Positions 55,843 through 64,000 of a stretch of 64,000 nt of DNA are shown here, in pieces. The position numbers and the translations under genes were made by a program. The stretch's first letter is position 1; each line of letters begins with the position of its first letter. Source of the DNA: Flavobacterium ustbae (GTDB taxonomy: Bacteria; Bacteroidota; Bacteroidia; Flavobacteriales; Flavobacteriaceae); assembly GCF_003946915.1 (NCBI RefSeq), contig NZ_RPOC01000009.1, positions 62,001 to 126,000 on the forward strand. The letters are read 5' to 3'. The notes under the pieces are model-generated. The model did no database searches. It was not told the DNA's origin and saw nothing but the letters and a program-made list of their open reading frames with translations.

Positions 55843-55901
55843 TATTCTGAACTAAATTTTAAATTACAGAAATTAAAATATTAAGATTATCATTTCATTA
55901 A

Positions 55902-56876
55902 ATGGAACCTGCAAAATATCATATTACCGTTTTATTATGTTGCTATAATAGTGCTAATCGATTACAGCCAACTTTAGAACATTTAGCTAAGCAAAAACTG
56001 AGGCAAGATATTAATTACGAAATTTTACTTATAGATAATAATTCTAGTGATAATACATCTGAAACTGCTCTAAAAATTTGGAAAGATCTGAATTCAAAGG
56101 CTGAATTGAATGCAATTTCAGAACCAGTGGCCGGTTTATCTCATGCACGAAAAAAAGGGGTTAATTGTGCAAAAGGAGGGCTAATTGTCTTTTGTGATGA
56201 TGACAATTGGCTAGAAGAAAATTATCTGCAAATTGCTTTTGATTTTATGCAAGAGCATACGGAAGTTGGGGTTTTGGGAGGTAAAGGTATCGCTGTTAGT
56301 TCTGTGGAATTTCCTGATTGGTTTACAACTTATCAGGGAGATTATGCTGTAGGAGTACAAGCTATAGAAAGTAGCGACGTAAGTAACAGGGGTTATGTAT
56401 GGGGTTCTGGAATGGTAGTTAGAAAAGATGAAATCCTGTCATTATATAATGCAGGTTTTAAAGGATCTTTAACGGGGAGAAAGGGACCAGATATTCAAGC
56501 TGGCGATGATTCTGAAATATGTAAATGGTATTTAATAGTGAGTAAATCTTTATATTATAATGAGCATTTAATTTTTAAGCACTTTATTGAAGCATTTCGT
56601 TTAACAGTTGAATACAATAAAAAATTAAATCAAGGTTTTTCGCAATCGCATACTACTTTAAATCAGTATAATTTTATAATAAATGTATTGAAAAGAAAAA
56701 GAATGTCTTTCTTGAAAATAGTATCTTTTTTGATGATATTTTTATTGGAAAAAAACCGTGTAAAAATTGCTTGTCTTTTAGAAATTTTAAATAAAACCTC
56801 TATAACATTTCATAAACCAACTAAAGAGATTTTAAATTCAAGAAAAGCTTTTCTTCAAAATGAAAAACAGAATTAA
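55902..56876 (+). CDS. Glycosyltransferase family 2
   Basis: 324 residues. ITVLLCCYNSANRLQPTLEHLAKQ, LIDNNSSDNTSE and VFCDDDNWLEENYL (DDD motif), then GSGMVVRKDEILSLYN and GDDSEICKWYLI. These features place it in GT2; donor and acceptor are unknown. Fifty-nine bases after the GT32-like gene. The next 86-base gap has no terminator. Confidence 0.9.
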   Translation: MEPAKYHITVLLCCYNSANRLQPTLEHLAKQKLRQDINYEILLIDNNSSDNTSETALKIWKDLNSKAELNAISEPVAGLSHARKKGVNCAKGGLIVFCDDDNWLEENYLQIAFDFMQEHTEVGVLGGKGIAVSSVEFPDWFTTYQGDYAVGVQAIESSDVSNRGYVWGSGMVVRKDEILSLYNAGFKGSLTGRKGPDIQAGDDSEICKWYLIVSKSLYYNEHLIFKHFIEAFRLTVEYNKKLNQGFSQSHTTLNQYNFIINVLKRKRMSFLKIVSFLMIFLLEKNRVKIACLLEILNKTSITFHKPTKEILNSRKAFLQNEKQN

Positions 56877-56962
56877 TAAAGTTCATTAGGAACTAATAAT
56901 TAATGGCCCAAAAAAACAATGATTTTGTTAAAGCTTAAGGTTGTTAAGATAATGCTATAGTC

Positions 56963-57916
56963 ATGGAAAAAAAGTTTGTATTACAGGCACTAACTTTTAT
57001 AAGGAAATTAAAAATCAAAATTTTTGGAAAGCAATTGAAAGTTTTTCAAATTCTTCCACAATATTCTTATCAACAAGCTTCAGATATTATAAGAGAATCT
57101 TTGGAGTTTGATAAACCTTGTATGATTGCTAGGTTTGGAAGTGTTGAACTTGATTGTTTAGAGTATATTAGGAAACTAGAAAAATCTTTGATCAGTAGAA
57201 GTTTTGAATATATTAAGGGAGATATTGATTTAATAGGAAGAGAAACGAATGTAGAATATTGTATGCAAAATAATGCAGGTTTTTTTCCTACTGATGAAGC
57301 TAGTTTAAAAAAATTTTCCAAATTAATGTTAGACAGCATGAAGGATTTGGATATTTTAGGATCTTGGTTGCATAAGGAGAAAATATTTGAAAAAGAACTT
57401 GCACATGTTAGAACAGTAGGATTAGGTGATTTGGAGCCGTATCACCATGAAAATCCATGGAGTAAGGTTTTGAAAGGGAAAAAAGTTTTGGTGATACATC
57501 CTTTTGAAGTTAGTATAAAATCACAATATAGTCGTCGGGAATTTTTATTTGATAATATAGATGTATTACCAGATTTTAAATTGATAACATATAAGCCAGT
57601 GGTATCTTTTGCAGGTAATAGTTTGGTTACTGGATTTGAAAGTTGGTTTGAAGCCTTGGAATTTATGAAAAGGGAAATTGAAAAAATTGATTTTGAAGTT
57701 GCTATAATAGGCTGTGGTGCTTACGGGTTTCCATTAGCTAGTTATATTAAGAAGATAGGAAAGAAGAGTGTGCATTTAGGAGGAGCAACACAGATTTTAT
57801 TTGGCATTAAAGGAAAAAGATGGGAGCATGAGTCTTTTAATGATTATTGGATTAGACCATCGCCTGAGGAAAGACCGGAAAATTTTAAACATGTCGAAGG
57901 AGGCTGCTATTGGTAG
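56963..57916 (+). CDS. Possible GT-D-fold glycosyltransferase
   Basis: 317 residues not matching GT2 or GT4. A motif PCMIARFGSVELDC (about residues 50-63) resembles the R-[FY]-G-x-x-E motif of GT-D transferases (formerly DUF1792). The C-terminal half has KVLVIHPFEVSIKSQY and EVAIIGCGAYGFPLASYIKKIGKKSVHLGGATQILFGIKGKRW, like the GT-D second half. I see no DxD pair of the GT2 kind. Its place among many glycosyltransferases supports a transfer role. An unknown protein is the alternative. Confidence 0.55.
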   Translation: MEKKFVLQALTFIRKLKIKIFGKQLKVFQILPQYSYQQASDIIRESLEFDKPCMIARFGSVELDCLEYIRKLEKSLISRSFEYIKGDIDLIGRETNVEYCMQNNAGFFPTDEASLKKFSKLMLDSMKDLDILGSWLHKEKIFEKELAHVRTVGLGDLEPYHHENPWSKVLKGKKVLVIHPFEVSIKSQYSRREFLFDNIDVLPDFKLITYKPVVSFAGNSLVTGFESWFEALEFMKREIEKIDFEVAIIGCGAYGFPLASYIKKIGKKSVHLGGATQILFGIKGKRWEHESFNDYWIRPSPEERPENFKHVEGGCYW

Positions 57917-57934
57917 AATGTTAAAAAAAATGTG

Positions 57935-58765
57935 ATGTACAAAATTTCTATTATTACAATTAACTATAACAATTTGGGAGGCCTAATGGCAACAGTAACA
58001 AGTGTAAAAAAACAAACTTGGCAAGAGTTTGAATATATAGTTATTGATGGAGGAAGCACTGACGGAAGTAAAGATTTTTTGGAATCAGAAAGTGAATTTA
58101 TAGATTTCTGGTTAAGTGAAAAAGATTCTGGAATTTACAATGCCATGAATAAAGGGATCAGTGTCGCCAAAGGTGAATATTTACTTTTCTTAAATAGTGG
58201 GGATCATTTCTTCAATGAAAGGATTCTCGAATTAAATAATATTTATTTAGTTGAAAAAGATTTAATTTGTTTCAATTTGCAAATGGTCAATAATGGTGTT
58301 TCTAAAATTGCTAAGGCACCATCAAATTTGCCTTTTTCCCATCTATACATAAGTTCATTACCGCACCCATCAACTTTTATAAAGAAAGAATTATTTAATG
58401 TAGTAGGGCTCTATGATGAAAATCTAAGAATAGTTTCTGATTGGAAATTTTTTCTCTTAGCCTTATTTAAGTTTGATTGTACCTACTTAAAGGTTGAGGA
58501 GACTCTTTCGACATTCTATTTAGATGGAATAAGTTCAATAGAAGATTATTCTGAAGAGCGAAATTTAGTAATGAAAGAATATTTTAATGGGTTTGTTAGG
58601 GATTATGAAGATTTAATTCAAAGTAGGGAATTCGTAAATTCAAATCGTTTTAAAATGTTAAAAGAGATAGAGAAATCGATCTTAGGGAAAAAGCTAATGT
58701 CGTTGGTTTTACGAACATATATTATGCTGTTTTCTAAAGAAAAGCTAAAAAAAATATTGAGCTAA
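57935..58765 (+). CDS. Glycosyltransferase family 2, WcaE-like
   Basis: 276 residues from the ATG at 57935 (a GTG immediately before at 57932 would add one residue). KISIITINYNNLGGLMATVTSVKKQTW, YIVIDGGSTDGSKDFL, SEKDSGIYNAMNKGI and FLNSGDHFFNERI are the WcaE-type GT2 pattern. LPHPSTFIKKELF follows. Sixteen bases from the preceding stop. Confidence 0.92.
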   Translation: MYKISIITINYNNLGGLMATVTSVKKQTWQEFEYIVIDGGSTDGSKDFLESESEFIDFWLSEKDSGIYNAMNKGISVAKGEYLLFLNSGDHFFNERILELNNIYLVEKDLICFNLQMVNNGVSKIAKAPSNLPFSHLYISSLPHPSTFIKKELFNVVGLYDENLRIVSDWKFFLLALFKFDCTYLKVEETLSTFYLDGISSIEDYSEERNLVMKEYFNGFVRDYEDLIQSREFVNSNRFKMLKEIEKSILGKKLMSLVLRTYIMLFSKEKLKKILS

Positions 58766-58785
58766 ATTAAATTTCTTAAAATAAA

Positions 58786-59640
58786 ATGATCGATGAAAGG
58801 CCTATTGTTAGTGTAGTAATCCCTTGTTTTAATGACGAAGATTATATACAAGAAACAATTCAATCTGTATTATGCCAGACTTTTCAAAATTTTGAAATTG
58901 TAATTGTTGACGATGGTTCTAATGAATCTACAAAACAACTTTTATCGACTTTAATTAATGATAGGATTAAAGTAATAACGCAAAATAATAAAGGTCCGAG
59001 CTCTGCTAGAAATGCTGGCTTTGCGGCAGCTAAGGGAAATTATGTATTAATGATTGATGCTGATGATACGTTCGAAATATCTTTTTTACAAAAAGCAGTT
59101 AAGATTTTAAATGAAAATTCTGTTATTGGAGCTGTTTCAAGTTATTGTAATATGTTTATAGAAAATCACGAAGTGATTTATCATCATTATCCCAAAGGAG
59201 GAAACTTAAAAGATTTTTTATTTGATAACAATAGTGTTTCATTTGCTTTAATCCGAAAAGAAGCGTGGCAAGATATTGATGGCTATGACGAAGAAATGAC
59301 CAATGGATTTGAAGATTGGGAGTTTTGGATTAGGATGACAAAAAAGCAATGGGACATATATGTGATTCCGGAATTGTTATTTAACTATAGAAAAAAAACT
59401 AGAAATTCAGTTGATTTAAAATCTAAATTGTACTATAGAGAATCTAACCTAAGTTATATCTATAAAAAACATCAGGATTTATATAGGAGTCATTTTAGTG
59501 AAGTGATTGATTTTTGGACAGACCTAGCTCAACGTCATAAACGTAATGAAATCAAATATAAAAAATCATTAGAGTATAAAATTGGAATGGTAATTTTGTT
59601 TCCGGTAAGAATGATTAAACGAATATTTAAAATAAAATGA
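58786..59640 (+). CDS. Glycosyltransferase family 2
   Basis: 284 residues. VSVVIPCFNDEDYIQETIQSVLCQTFQNFEIVIVDDGS, GPSSARNAGFAAAKGNYVLMIDADDTF (DxD), NGFEDWEFWIRM. Basic C-terminal helix MVILFPVRMIKRIFKIK. Overlaps the next gene by 4 bases. Donor unknown. Confidence 0.92.
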   Translation: MIDERPIVSVVIPCFNDEDYIQETIQSVLCQTFQNFEIVIVDDGSNESTKQLLSTLINDRIKVITQNNKGPSSARNAGFAAAKGNYVLMIDADDTFEISFLQKAVKILNENSVIGAVSSYCNMFIENHEVIYHHYPKGGNLKDFLFDNNSVSFALIRKEAWQDIDGYDEEMTNGFEDWEFWIRMTKKQWDIYVIPELLFNYRKKTRNSVDLKSKLYYRESNLSYIYKKHQDLYRSHFSEVIDFWTDLAQRHKRNEIKYKKSLEYKIGMVILFPVRMIKRIFKIK

Positions 59641-60506
59641 TTGCTCCTTTGGTCACAGTTGTAATACCAACTTTTAACCGTAAAGATTATATTGAAACTG
59701 CGATTAGGTCAGTAGCTGAACAATCTTATGCAAATATTGAAATAATAGTAGTAGATGATGGCTCCAATATCAATTACGCAGAATCAATTTGCACCAATTT
59801 TTCGAATTGTAAATACTATTACAAGGAAAATGGAGGTTTGTCTTCTGCAAGAAATTATGGAATCAAGCTTGCTAAAGGAGAATATATTGCTTTTCTTGAT
59901 GATGATGATTTTTGGGAAACTTCAAAAATAGAAAAGCAAGTGAAAATATTACTAGAAAAACCTTTCGTAGATTGTGTTCATAGTTCGGTGGCAGTAGTTG
60001 ATGAAAATGGAAAAGCCAATGGAAAATATTATGGAGCATCTGACAATAAAATACATAAACGTTCAGGATATGTTTTTTGGAATGCGCTTGGAGTTTGGGT
60101 AGTTAAATCACCAACACCATTAATTAGAAAAGAAGTTTTTCAACCCGATTTACTGTTTGATGAACGAATTAAAGTTGGTGAAGATGTTGATTTTTATCAA
60201 CGTATGTTTTTCAGGCATAAAGTGCATTATATTAATGAACCATTGGCATTTTATAGAGAATATAAACATAATGGCAGATTATCTACACAGCACGAAAAAT
60301 ATATAGGAATTGAAAAAAAAATGTTTTTAAATTTTAAGAACATGTCTATCAAAAATCCTATTACACTGCATCTTATAGCTATGAAATTGCTCAACACTGC
60401 TAAAAATAAACACAATAATCTATATCCATCAAAACCTTTCATTATTAATAAATTCAAGTTTTATTTTCGACCAGTTTATTGTTTGCAAAATATGTTGAAG
60501 GAATGA
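59637..60506 (+). CDS. Glycosyltransferase family 2
   Basis: 289 residues. VTVVIPTFNRKDYIETAIRSVAEQSYANIEIIVVDDGS, GGLSSARNYGIKLAKGEYIAFLDDDDFW, PTPLIRKEVFQ, and KVGEDVDFYQRM near residue 180. Closely related in layout to the preceding transferase, suggesting duplication and divergence. Seventy bases of AT-rich spacer follow. Confidence 0.92.
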   Translation: MIAPLVTVVIPTFNRKDYIETAIRSVAEQSYANIEIIVVDDGSNINYAESICTNFSNCKYYYKENGGLSSARNYGIKLAKGEYIAFLDDDDFWETSKIEKQVKILLEKPFVDCVHSSVAVVDENGKANGKYYGASDNKIHKRSGYVFWNALGVWVVKSPTPLIRKEVFQPDLLFDERIKVGEDVDFYQRMFFRHKVHYINEPLAFYREYKHNGRLSTQHEKYIGIEKKMFLNFKNMSIKNPITLHLIAMKLLNTAKNKHNNLYPSKPFIINKFKFYFRPVYCLQNMLKE

Positions 60507-60576
60507 CCATTTTGTTTATAATGACACTAATTAAAATTTTAAATTTCATTTAAAACCTGATCAAAATTCTAATACT

Positions 60577-61602
60577 ATGCGAGTAGGTTATAACCCAAAT
60601 AAAGATAGAGCTCAGCAACCAATTGATTTTTTTCATCAGGTAATTATTCCTGTTTACATTCCAAATAAGGAAGGATATTTTAAGGATAGTTTTCAGATTC
60701 TAAAATATTGCTTGGAATCGTTGTTAAGGACATCCCATTCCAAAACATTTATAACTTTAGTTAACAATGGGAGCGGAGCTGATGTAGTTGACTACCTAGC
60801 TGAATTGCACCGAAAAGGAACGATCCAAGAAATAATTCATACAGATAATATAGGTAAACTTAATGCAGTTTTAAAAGGTATTTCTGGTCACGATTTTTCT
60901 TTTGTTACCGTTGCAGATTGTGATGTTTTATTTTTAAATAATTGGCAAAATGAGACATATAAAGTTTTTGAAAAATTCCCAAAAACCGGTGCAGTTTGTC
61001 CAACACCTTCTTCGAAATCTTTGAAAAATTTTACTGCAAATATTTGGTTTGATTTATTTTTTTCAAAATCGCTTTATTTTTCAAAAGTTAAAAATCCACA
61101 AGCATTAGAGATGTTTGCAAAAAGTATAGGTAATAATGAAATGTATAATGATATACATTTAAGTAAATATCTTACAGTTATCAATAAGAATTTTAAAGCT
61201 GTTGTGGGAGCAGGACATTTTGTTACAACGTATCGTAAAGAAGTATTTGAAGAAAACAATTTAAAGTATTCACATTTCATGCTAGGCGGAGGCAGTGAAA
61301 CAGATATATTAGATTATCCAGTGGTAAAGAAAGGAATGTGGAGACTTTCTACAGCAGATAATTTCGCATATCATTTAGGAAATGTTGAAGAAAGCTGGAT
61401 GAAAACTACGCTAGAAACTATACAGCCAGATGAGACTGATTGTCTTGAAAGTAATTTTTTACGCCCAATTCAATCTTCAAGAATTTCCTTTCTTTTAAAA
61501 TATCAATTATTCTCCAGAATTATTTTGCAAAAGAGAATATGGCGTTTTGCTTTAAAACTTAAGGGACTTTCAAATGAGGAAGTAAAAAAATATTCTTTGT
61601 AA
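60577..61602 (+). CDS. GT-A-like glycosyltransferase (unassigned family)
   Basis: 341 residues. HQVIIPVYIPNKEGYFKDSFQILKYCLESL starts a GT-A-like Rossmann half, LVNNGSG replaces the usual DDGS, and TVADCDVLFLNNW supplies a DxD (DCD). A LGGGSETDILDYPVV block and AYHLGNVEESWM follow. Many features fit a GT2-like enzyme but the family is not certain. The stop codon overlaps the next start by 1 base. Confidence 0.7.
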   Translation: MRVGYNPNKDRAQQPIDFFHQVIIPVYIPNKEGYFKDSFQILKYCLESLLRTSHSKTFITLVNNGSGADVVDYLAELHRKGTIQEIIHTDNIGKLNAVLKGISGHDFSFVTVADCDVLFLNNWQNETYKVFEKFPKTGAVCPTPSSKSLKNFTANIWFDLFFSKSLYFSKVKNPQALEMFAKSIGNNEMYNDIHLSKYLTVINKNFKAVVGAGHFVTTYRKEVFEENNLKYSHFMLGGGSETDILDYPVVKKGMWRLSTADNFAYHLGNVEESWMKTTLETIQPDETDCLESNFLRPIQSSRISFLLKYQLFSRIILQKRIWRFALKLKGLSNEEVKKYSL

Positions 61603-62711
61603 TGAATTATAAAAATGTAAAAGTAATTTTGATTTCTCAAGTAGCCTTGCCTTATTCATATATAGGTAGCTGGACAACTTTATATAAAAACTATATTGAC
61701 TCGCAATACAATCAGATTGACTACATTATTTGCGAGCCACCCAAAAGTATTTTTAGTAATGTAGAATATAGTTTTGTGAAAAATAACTTCATAACAAAAT
61801 TGTTTAGAAAGTTCACAAAAAAAAGATATCTATCCTATACAATTGCTTTGGATAAAATTGTAAACAATGAAGAAAAGTTTATTATTCAAATTGTAGATAA
61901 TTTTTATATAGTTGAACATATTGTGCATTTTTTGAAGAAGAGAAAAATTCGCGATAATTGTTATATCCAGTTTTTTTACCATAGTTATCCGCCTTTTTTT
62001 GACAATCAAAGAGCTAATACTTTTTTTGAATCAATAGATGAGATGATTCTTTTAACTTATAAATCGTACTTAGCTCACAAAGAATACTATACATCTTTCC
62101 CAGTTAAAGTTTCGATTTTACATAACGGAATCGATAATAAGAAATTCTTTAAAGTTGATAACTCAACAAAAGATGAGTTAAAAGAAAAATTTGGCGTAAA
62201 GAATAAAAAGATTTTTGTGTGGTGCTCGCAAGATCGACCAAAAAAGGGATTGCACATCATACTCGAAGCATGGAAAAGTGTAGCAATGAAATATAAAAAT
62301 ATTGAATTATGGATTATAGGCTGCGAATCTAAACCGGAACAAGAAGGAGTTAAGTTCTTAGGTAAAATTAAGAATGATGATCTGGCAATATACCTTCAAT
62401 GTGCAGATTGCTATTTATTCTCTTCTTTATGTCAAGAAGGTTTTCCGCTAAGCTTAACTGAAGCACTTCATTCGGGTTGTTATTGCATTGCTTCAAATGT
62501 AGGTGGGGTATCTGAAGTTATGGGGAATGGAAGATTTGGCAAATTGATCGAAGCTCCAAATTTCCCGTTAATTTGGGAAGAAGCCATCGTTGAATTTATA
62601 GAAAAGCCATTAAAGTTTGATTCTATTCCAGAATATTTATATACTAAAGAAAAATGGAATTTAGGGATCAATGAGATTATAATTAATGCAAAAAACAGGC
62701 TCAATCAATGA
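61602..62711 (+). CDS. Glycosyltransferase, GT4-type
   Basis: 369 residues. GT-B fold: KVILISQVALPYSYIGSWTTL, VSILHNGIDNKKFF, FVWCSQDRPKKGLHIILEAW, FLGKIKNDDLAIYLQCADCYLFSSL and QEGFPLSLTEALHSGC (E-x7-E motif). Probably retaining. The stop overlaps the neuA start by 4 bases, so it may act on or next to the nonulosonate. Confidence 0.9.
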   Translation: MNYKNVKVILISQVALPYSYIGSWTTLYKNYIDSQYNQIDYIICEPPKSIFSNVEYSFVKNNFITKLFRKFTKKRYLSYTIALDKIVNNEEKFIIQIVDNFYIVEHIVHFLKKRKIRDNCYIQFFYHSYPPFFDNQRANTFFESIDEMILLTYKSYLAHKEYYTSFPVKVSILHNGIDNKKFFKVDNSTKDELKEKFGVKNKKIFVWCSQDRPKKGLHIILEAWKSVAMKYKNIELWIIGCESKPEQEGVKFLGKIKNDDLAIYLQCADCYLFSSLCQEGFPLSLTEALHSGCYCIASNVGGVSEVMGNGRFGKLIEAPNFPLIWEEAIVEFIEKPLKFDSIPEYLYTKEKWNLGINEIIINAKNRLNQ

Positions 62712-63370
62712 AAACAATTGCCATAATTCCTGCAAGAGGAGGTTCTAAAAGGATACCCAAAAAAAACATTCAGTTATTGGACGATTTGCCACTAATTGCA
62801 CATTCAATTATTTATACAAAAGAAAATAAAGAGATAATTGATGAGGTGTATGTTTCGACAGATAATAACGAAATCAAACAAATTGCATTACAATTTGGAG
62901 CAAAAGTTATAGATCGGCCAGAATCTATTTCGGGAGATTTGGAGCCAACTGTTTCAGCTTTAAAACATGTTTTAGAAAATATAGATTCTGATGAGATTGA
63001 AAATGTAGTTTTATTGCAACCGACAAATCCGCTACGTCCTGAAAATTTATTGCAGGAAGCTTTTGAAAAATTTCAAATAGAAAACAAAGACAGTTTATTC
63101 ACAGTTTCAAGAAATCACCAAAAGTTTGGAAAAATTAACGATGATAAATTTACACCATTCAATTATTCTTTTGGGCAGAGAAGTCAAGATTTAGAGCCAC
63201 TTTACTTTGAGAACGGACTTCTTTATATTACAAAAAAGACTCTGATATTGAATAGTATAATTATTTCAGAAAATGCATTACCATTCGAAGTAAATCATAT
63301 TTTTGCACAAGTTGATATTGATACTCTAGACGATTTAGATTATGCGAGATATCTATATCAAAAGAAATAA
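62708..63370 (+). CDS. neuA: CMP-nonulosonate synthetase (acylneuraminate cytidylyltransferase)
   Basis: 220 residues. Activates a sialic-acid-type sugar with CTP. TIAIIPARGGSKRIPKKNI at the start is the family P-loop-like motif; VSTDNNEIKQIAL, DRPESISGDLEPTVSALKH, LLQPTNPLRP and the late FAQVDIDTLDDLDYA with its metal-binding Asp residues are conserved. Could act on Neu5Ac, legionaminic or pseudaminic acid. Precedes neuB by 24 bases. Confidence 0.92.
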   Translation: MKTIAIIPARGGSKRIPKKNIQLLDDLPLIAHSIIYTKENKEIIDEVYVSTDNNEIKQIALQFGAKVIDRPESISGDLEPTVSALKHVLENIDSDEIENVVLLQPTNPLRPENLLQEAFEKFQIENKDSLFTVSRNHQKFGKINDDKFTPFNYSFGQRSQDLEPLYFENGLLYITKKTLILNSIIISENALPFEVNHIFAQVDIDTLDDLDYARYLYQKK

Positions 63371-63394
63371 TAAAATCCCAAATCTAATAAATTG

Positions 63395-64000
63395 ATGAAT
63401 CCATATATAGAAATTGCGGGCCGAAAAGTAGGACCAGATTTTCCACCATTAGTAATCGCCGAAATCGGAATTAATCACGAAGGATCTTTACAAGTAGCCA
63501 AAGAAATGGTCGATGCAGCTCAAAGAGCAGGAGTTGAGATTGTAAAGCACCAAACCCATATTGTAGAAGATGAAATGTCTGGAGCAGCTAAAAAAGTTAT
63601 TCCTGGAAATGCAGATGTTTCGATCTATGAAATTATGGAAAGATGTTCTTTAAATGAAGAGGAAGAATTTGAATTAAAGAATTATGTTGAGAGTAAAGGA
63701 ATGATTTTTATTTCTACTCCTTTTTCTAGAGCAGCAGCAGAAAGATTAAAAAAGTTTGATATTCCAGCTTATAAAATTGGTTCAGGGGAGTGTAATAATT
63801 ATCCTTTATTGGAACACATTGCCTCTTTTGGAAAACCTGTAATTCTTAGTACAGGTATGAATACTATTGAGAGCGTTCAAAAAGCAGTTGCTATTTTTGA
63901 TAAACATAATGTTCCTGTTGCGTTATTACATACAACTAATCTTTATCCAACCCCGATTCACTTAGTGCGTTTTGGAGCAATGACGGAACTGCACCAAGCT
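63395..64000 (+). CDS. neuB: N-acetylneuraminate/nonulosonate synthase, 3' end outside window
   Basis: The first 202 codons of a NeuB-like gene; it runs past base 64000 (the family is about 330-360 residues). [84 protein letters not shown] and [11 protein letters not shown] match the TIM-barrel domain that condenses phosphoenolpyruvate with an N-acetyl sugar. The LYPTP form is closer to Neu5Ac synthases than to the SAYPAP form of pseudaminate synthases, but identity of the acid is not settled. Confidence 0.92.
   Translation, partial: MNPYIEIAGRKVGPDFPPLVIAEIGINHEGSLQVAKEMVDAAQRAGVEIVKHQTHIVEDEMSGAAKKVIPGNADVSIYEIMERCSLNEEEEFELKNYVESKGMIFISTPFSRAAAERLKKFDIPAYKIGSGECNNYPLLEHIASFGKPVILSTGMNTIESVQKAVAIFDKHNVPVALLHTTNLYPTPIHLVRFGAMTELHQA

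Noticed and set aside
56877..56962. Possible 11-codon peptide (MAQKNNDFVKA) in the spacer
   Set aside because: Too short, no conserved features, expected by chance.
57932..57934. GTG start for the WcaE-like transferase
   Set aside because: An ATG follows immediately and gives the normal N-terminus.

Overview
The window is AT-rich and reads as the chromosome of a flavobacterium (Bacteroidota, most likely Flavobacterium or a close relative). Evidence: no Shine-Dalgarno sequences, -7 promoter boxes of the TAnnTTTG type, bacteroidete-type ribosomal proteins (an L36 lacking zinc ligands, an L17 with an acidic/basic tail), UpxY-type NusG paralogue, and a WcaG/Gmd/RfbABCD/WecB exopolysaccharide locus. 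Genus is an inference; no rRNA or tRNA gene was seen.

Layout. (1) 1-6631: the end of the large ribosomal protein operon on the + strand: rplF (cut by the window edge), rplR, rpsE, rpmD, rplO, secY, infA, rpmJ, rpsM, rpsK, rpsD, rpoA, rplQ, closed by a strong terminator at 6661-6695. (2) 6774-14823: short housekeeping units, several with their own TAnnTTTG box and terminator: carA, eno, gltA, two guanidine-modifying-fold hydrolases (the second CtlX-like), a MarC-family membrane protein (the only minus-strand gene), a CoA-binding protein, recR. (3) 14892-21058: first polysaccharide unit: outer-membrane export lipoprotein, Wzc-like tyrosine kinase, WbpP-like epimerase, UDP-glucose dehydrogenase and a UpxY-type antiterminator, then a terminator. 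(4) 21203-50047: second unit, starting at a complete TTG-N20-TATATTTG promoter with an abutting palindrome and a structured leader: WbpO-like dehydrogenase, manC, rfbB, a second (SLBB) export protein and Wzz-like protein, flippase, nitroreductase-like protein, pyruvyl transferase, glycosyltransferases, acyltransferase, WbsX, wecB, polymerase, WbpV-like reductase, gmd, fcl, WecA-like initiator, cupin, aminotransferase, rfbC/D/A, CapD/WbpM-like dehydratase; terminator at 50078-50104. (5) 50180-64000: Wzm/Wzt ABC exporter, methyltransferase, about ten glycosyltransferases, and neuA plus the start of a neuB-like gene, running off the right edge.

Together regions 3-5 (about 49 kb, all + strand) make one surface-polysaccharide locus. 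Its sugar supply can be read directly: GDP-mannose, GDP-L-fucose, dTDP-L-rhamnose, UDP-glucuronate, UDP-GlcNAcA/GalNAcA, UDP-ManNAc, probably UDP-QuiNAc or UDP-FucNAc, an amino sugar, and a CMP-nonulosonate. It carries parts for both Wzx/Wzy-dependent and ABC-transporter-dependent assembly, plus two outer-membrane exporter/co-polymerase pairs. No new defence or mobile system, CRISPR array, IS element or phage gene was seen. The most unusual points are the regulatory junction downstream of upxY, the coexistence of two export routes, the nitroreductase/pyruvyl transferase pair and several poorly characterised transferase-like genes.
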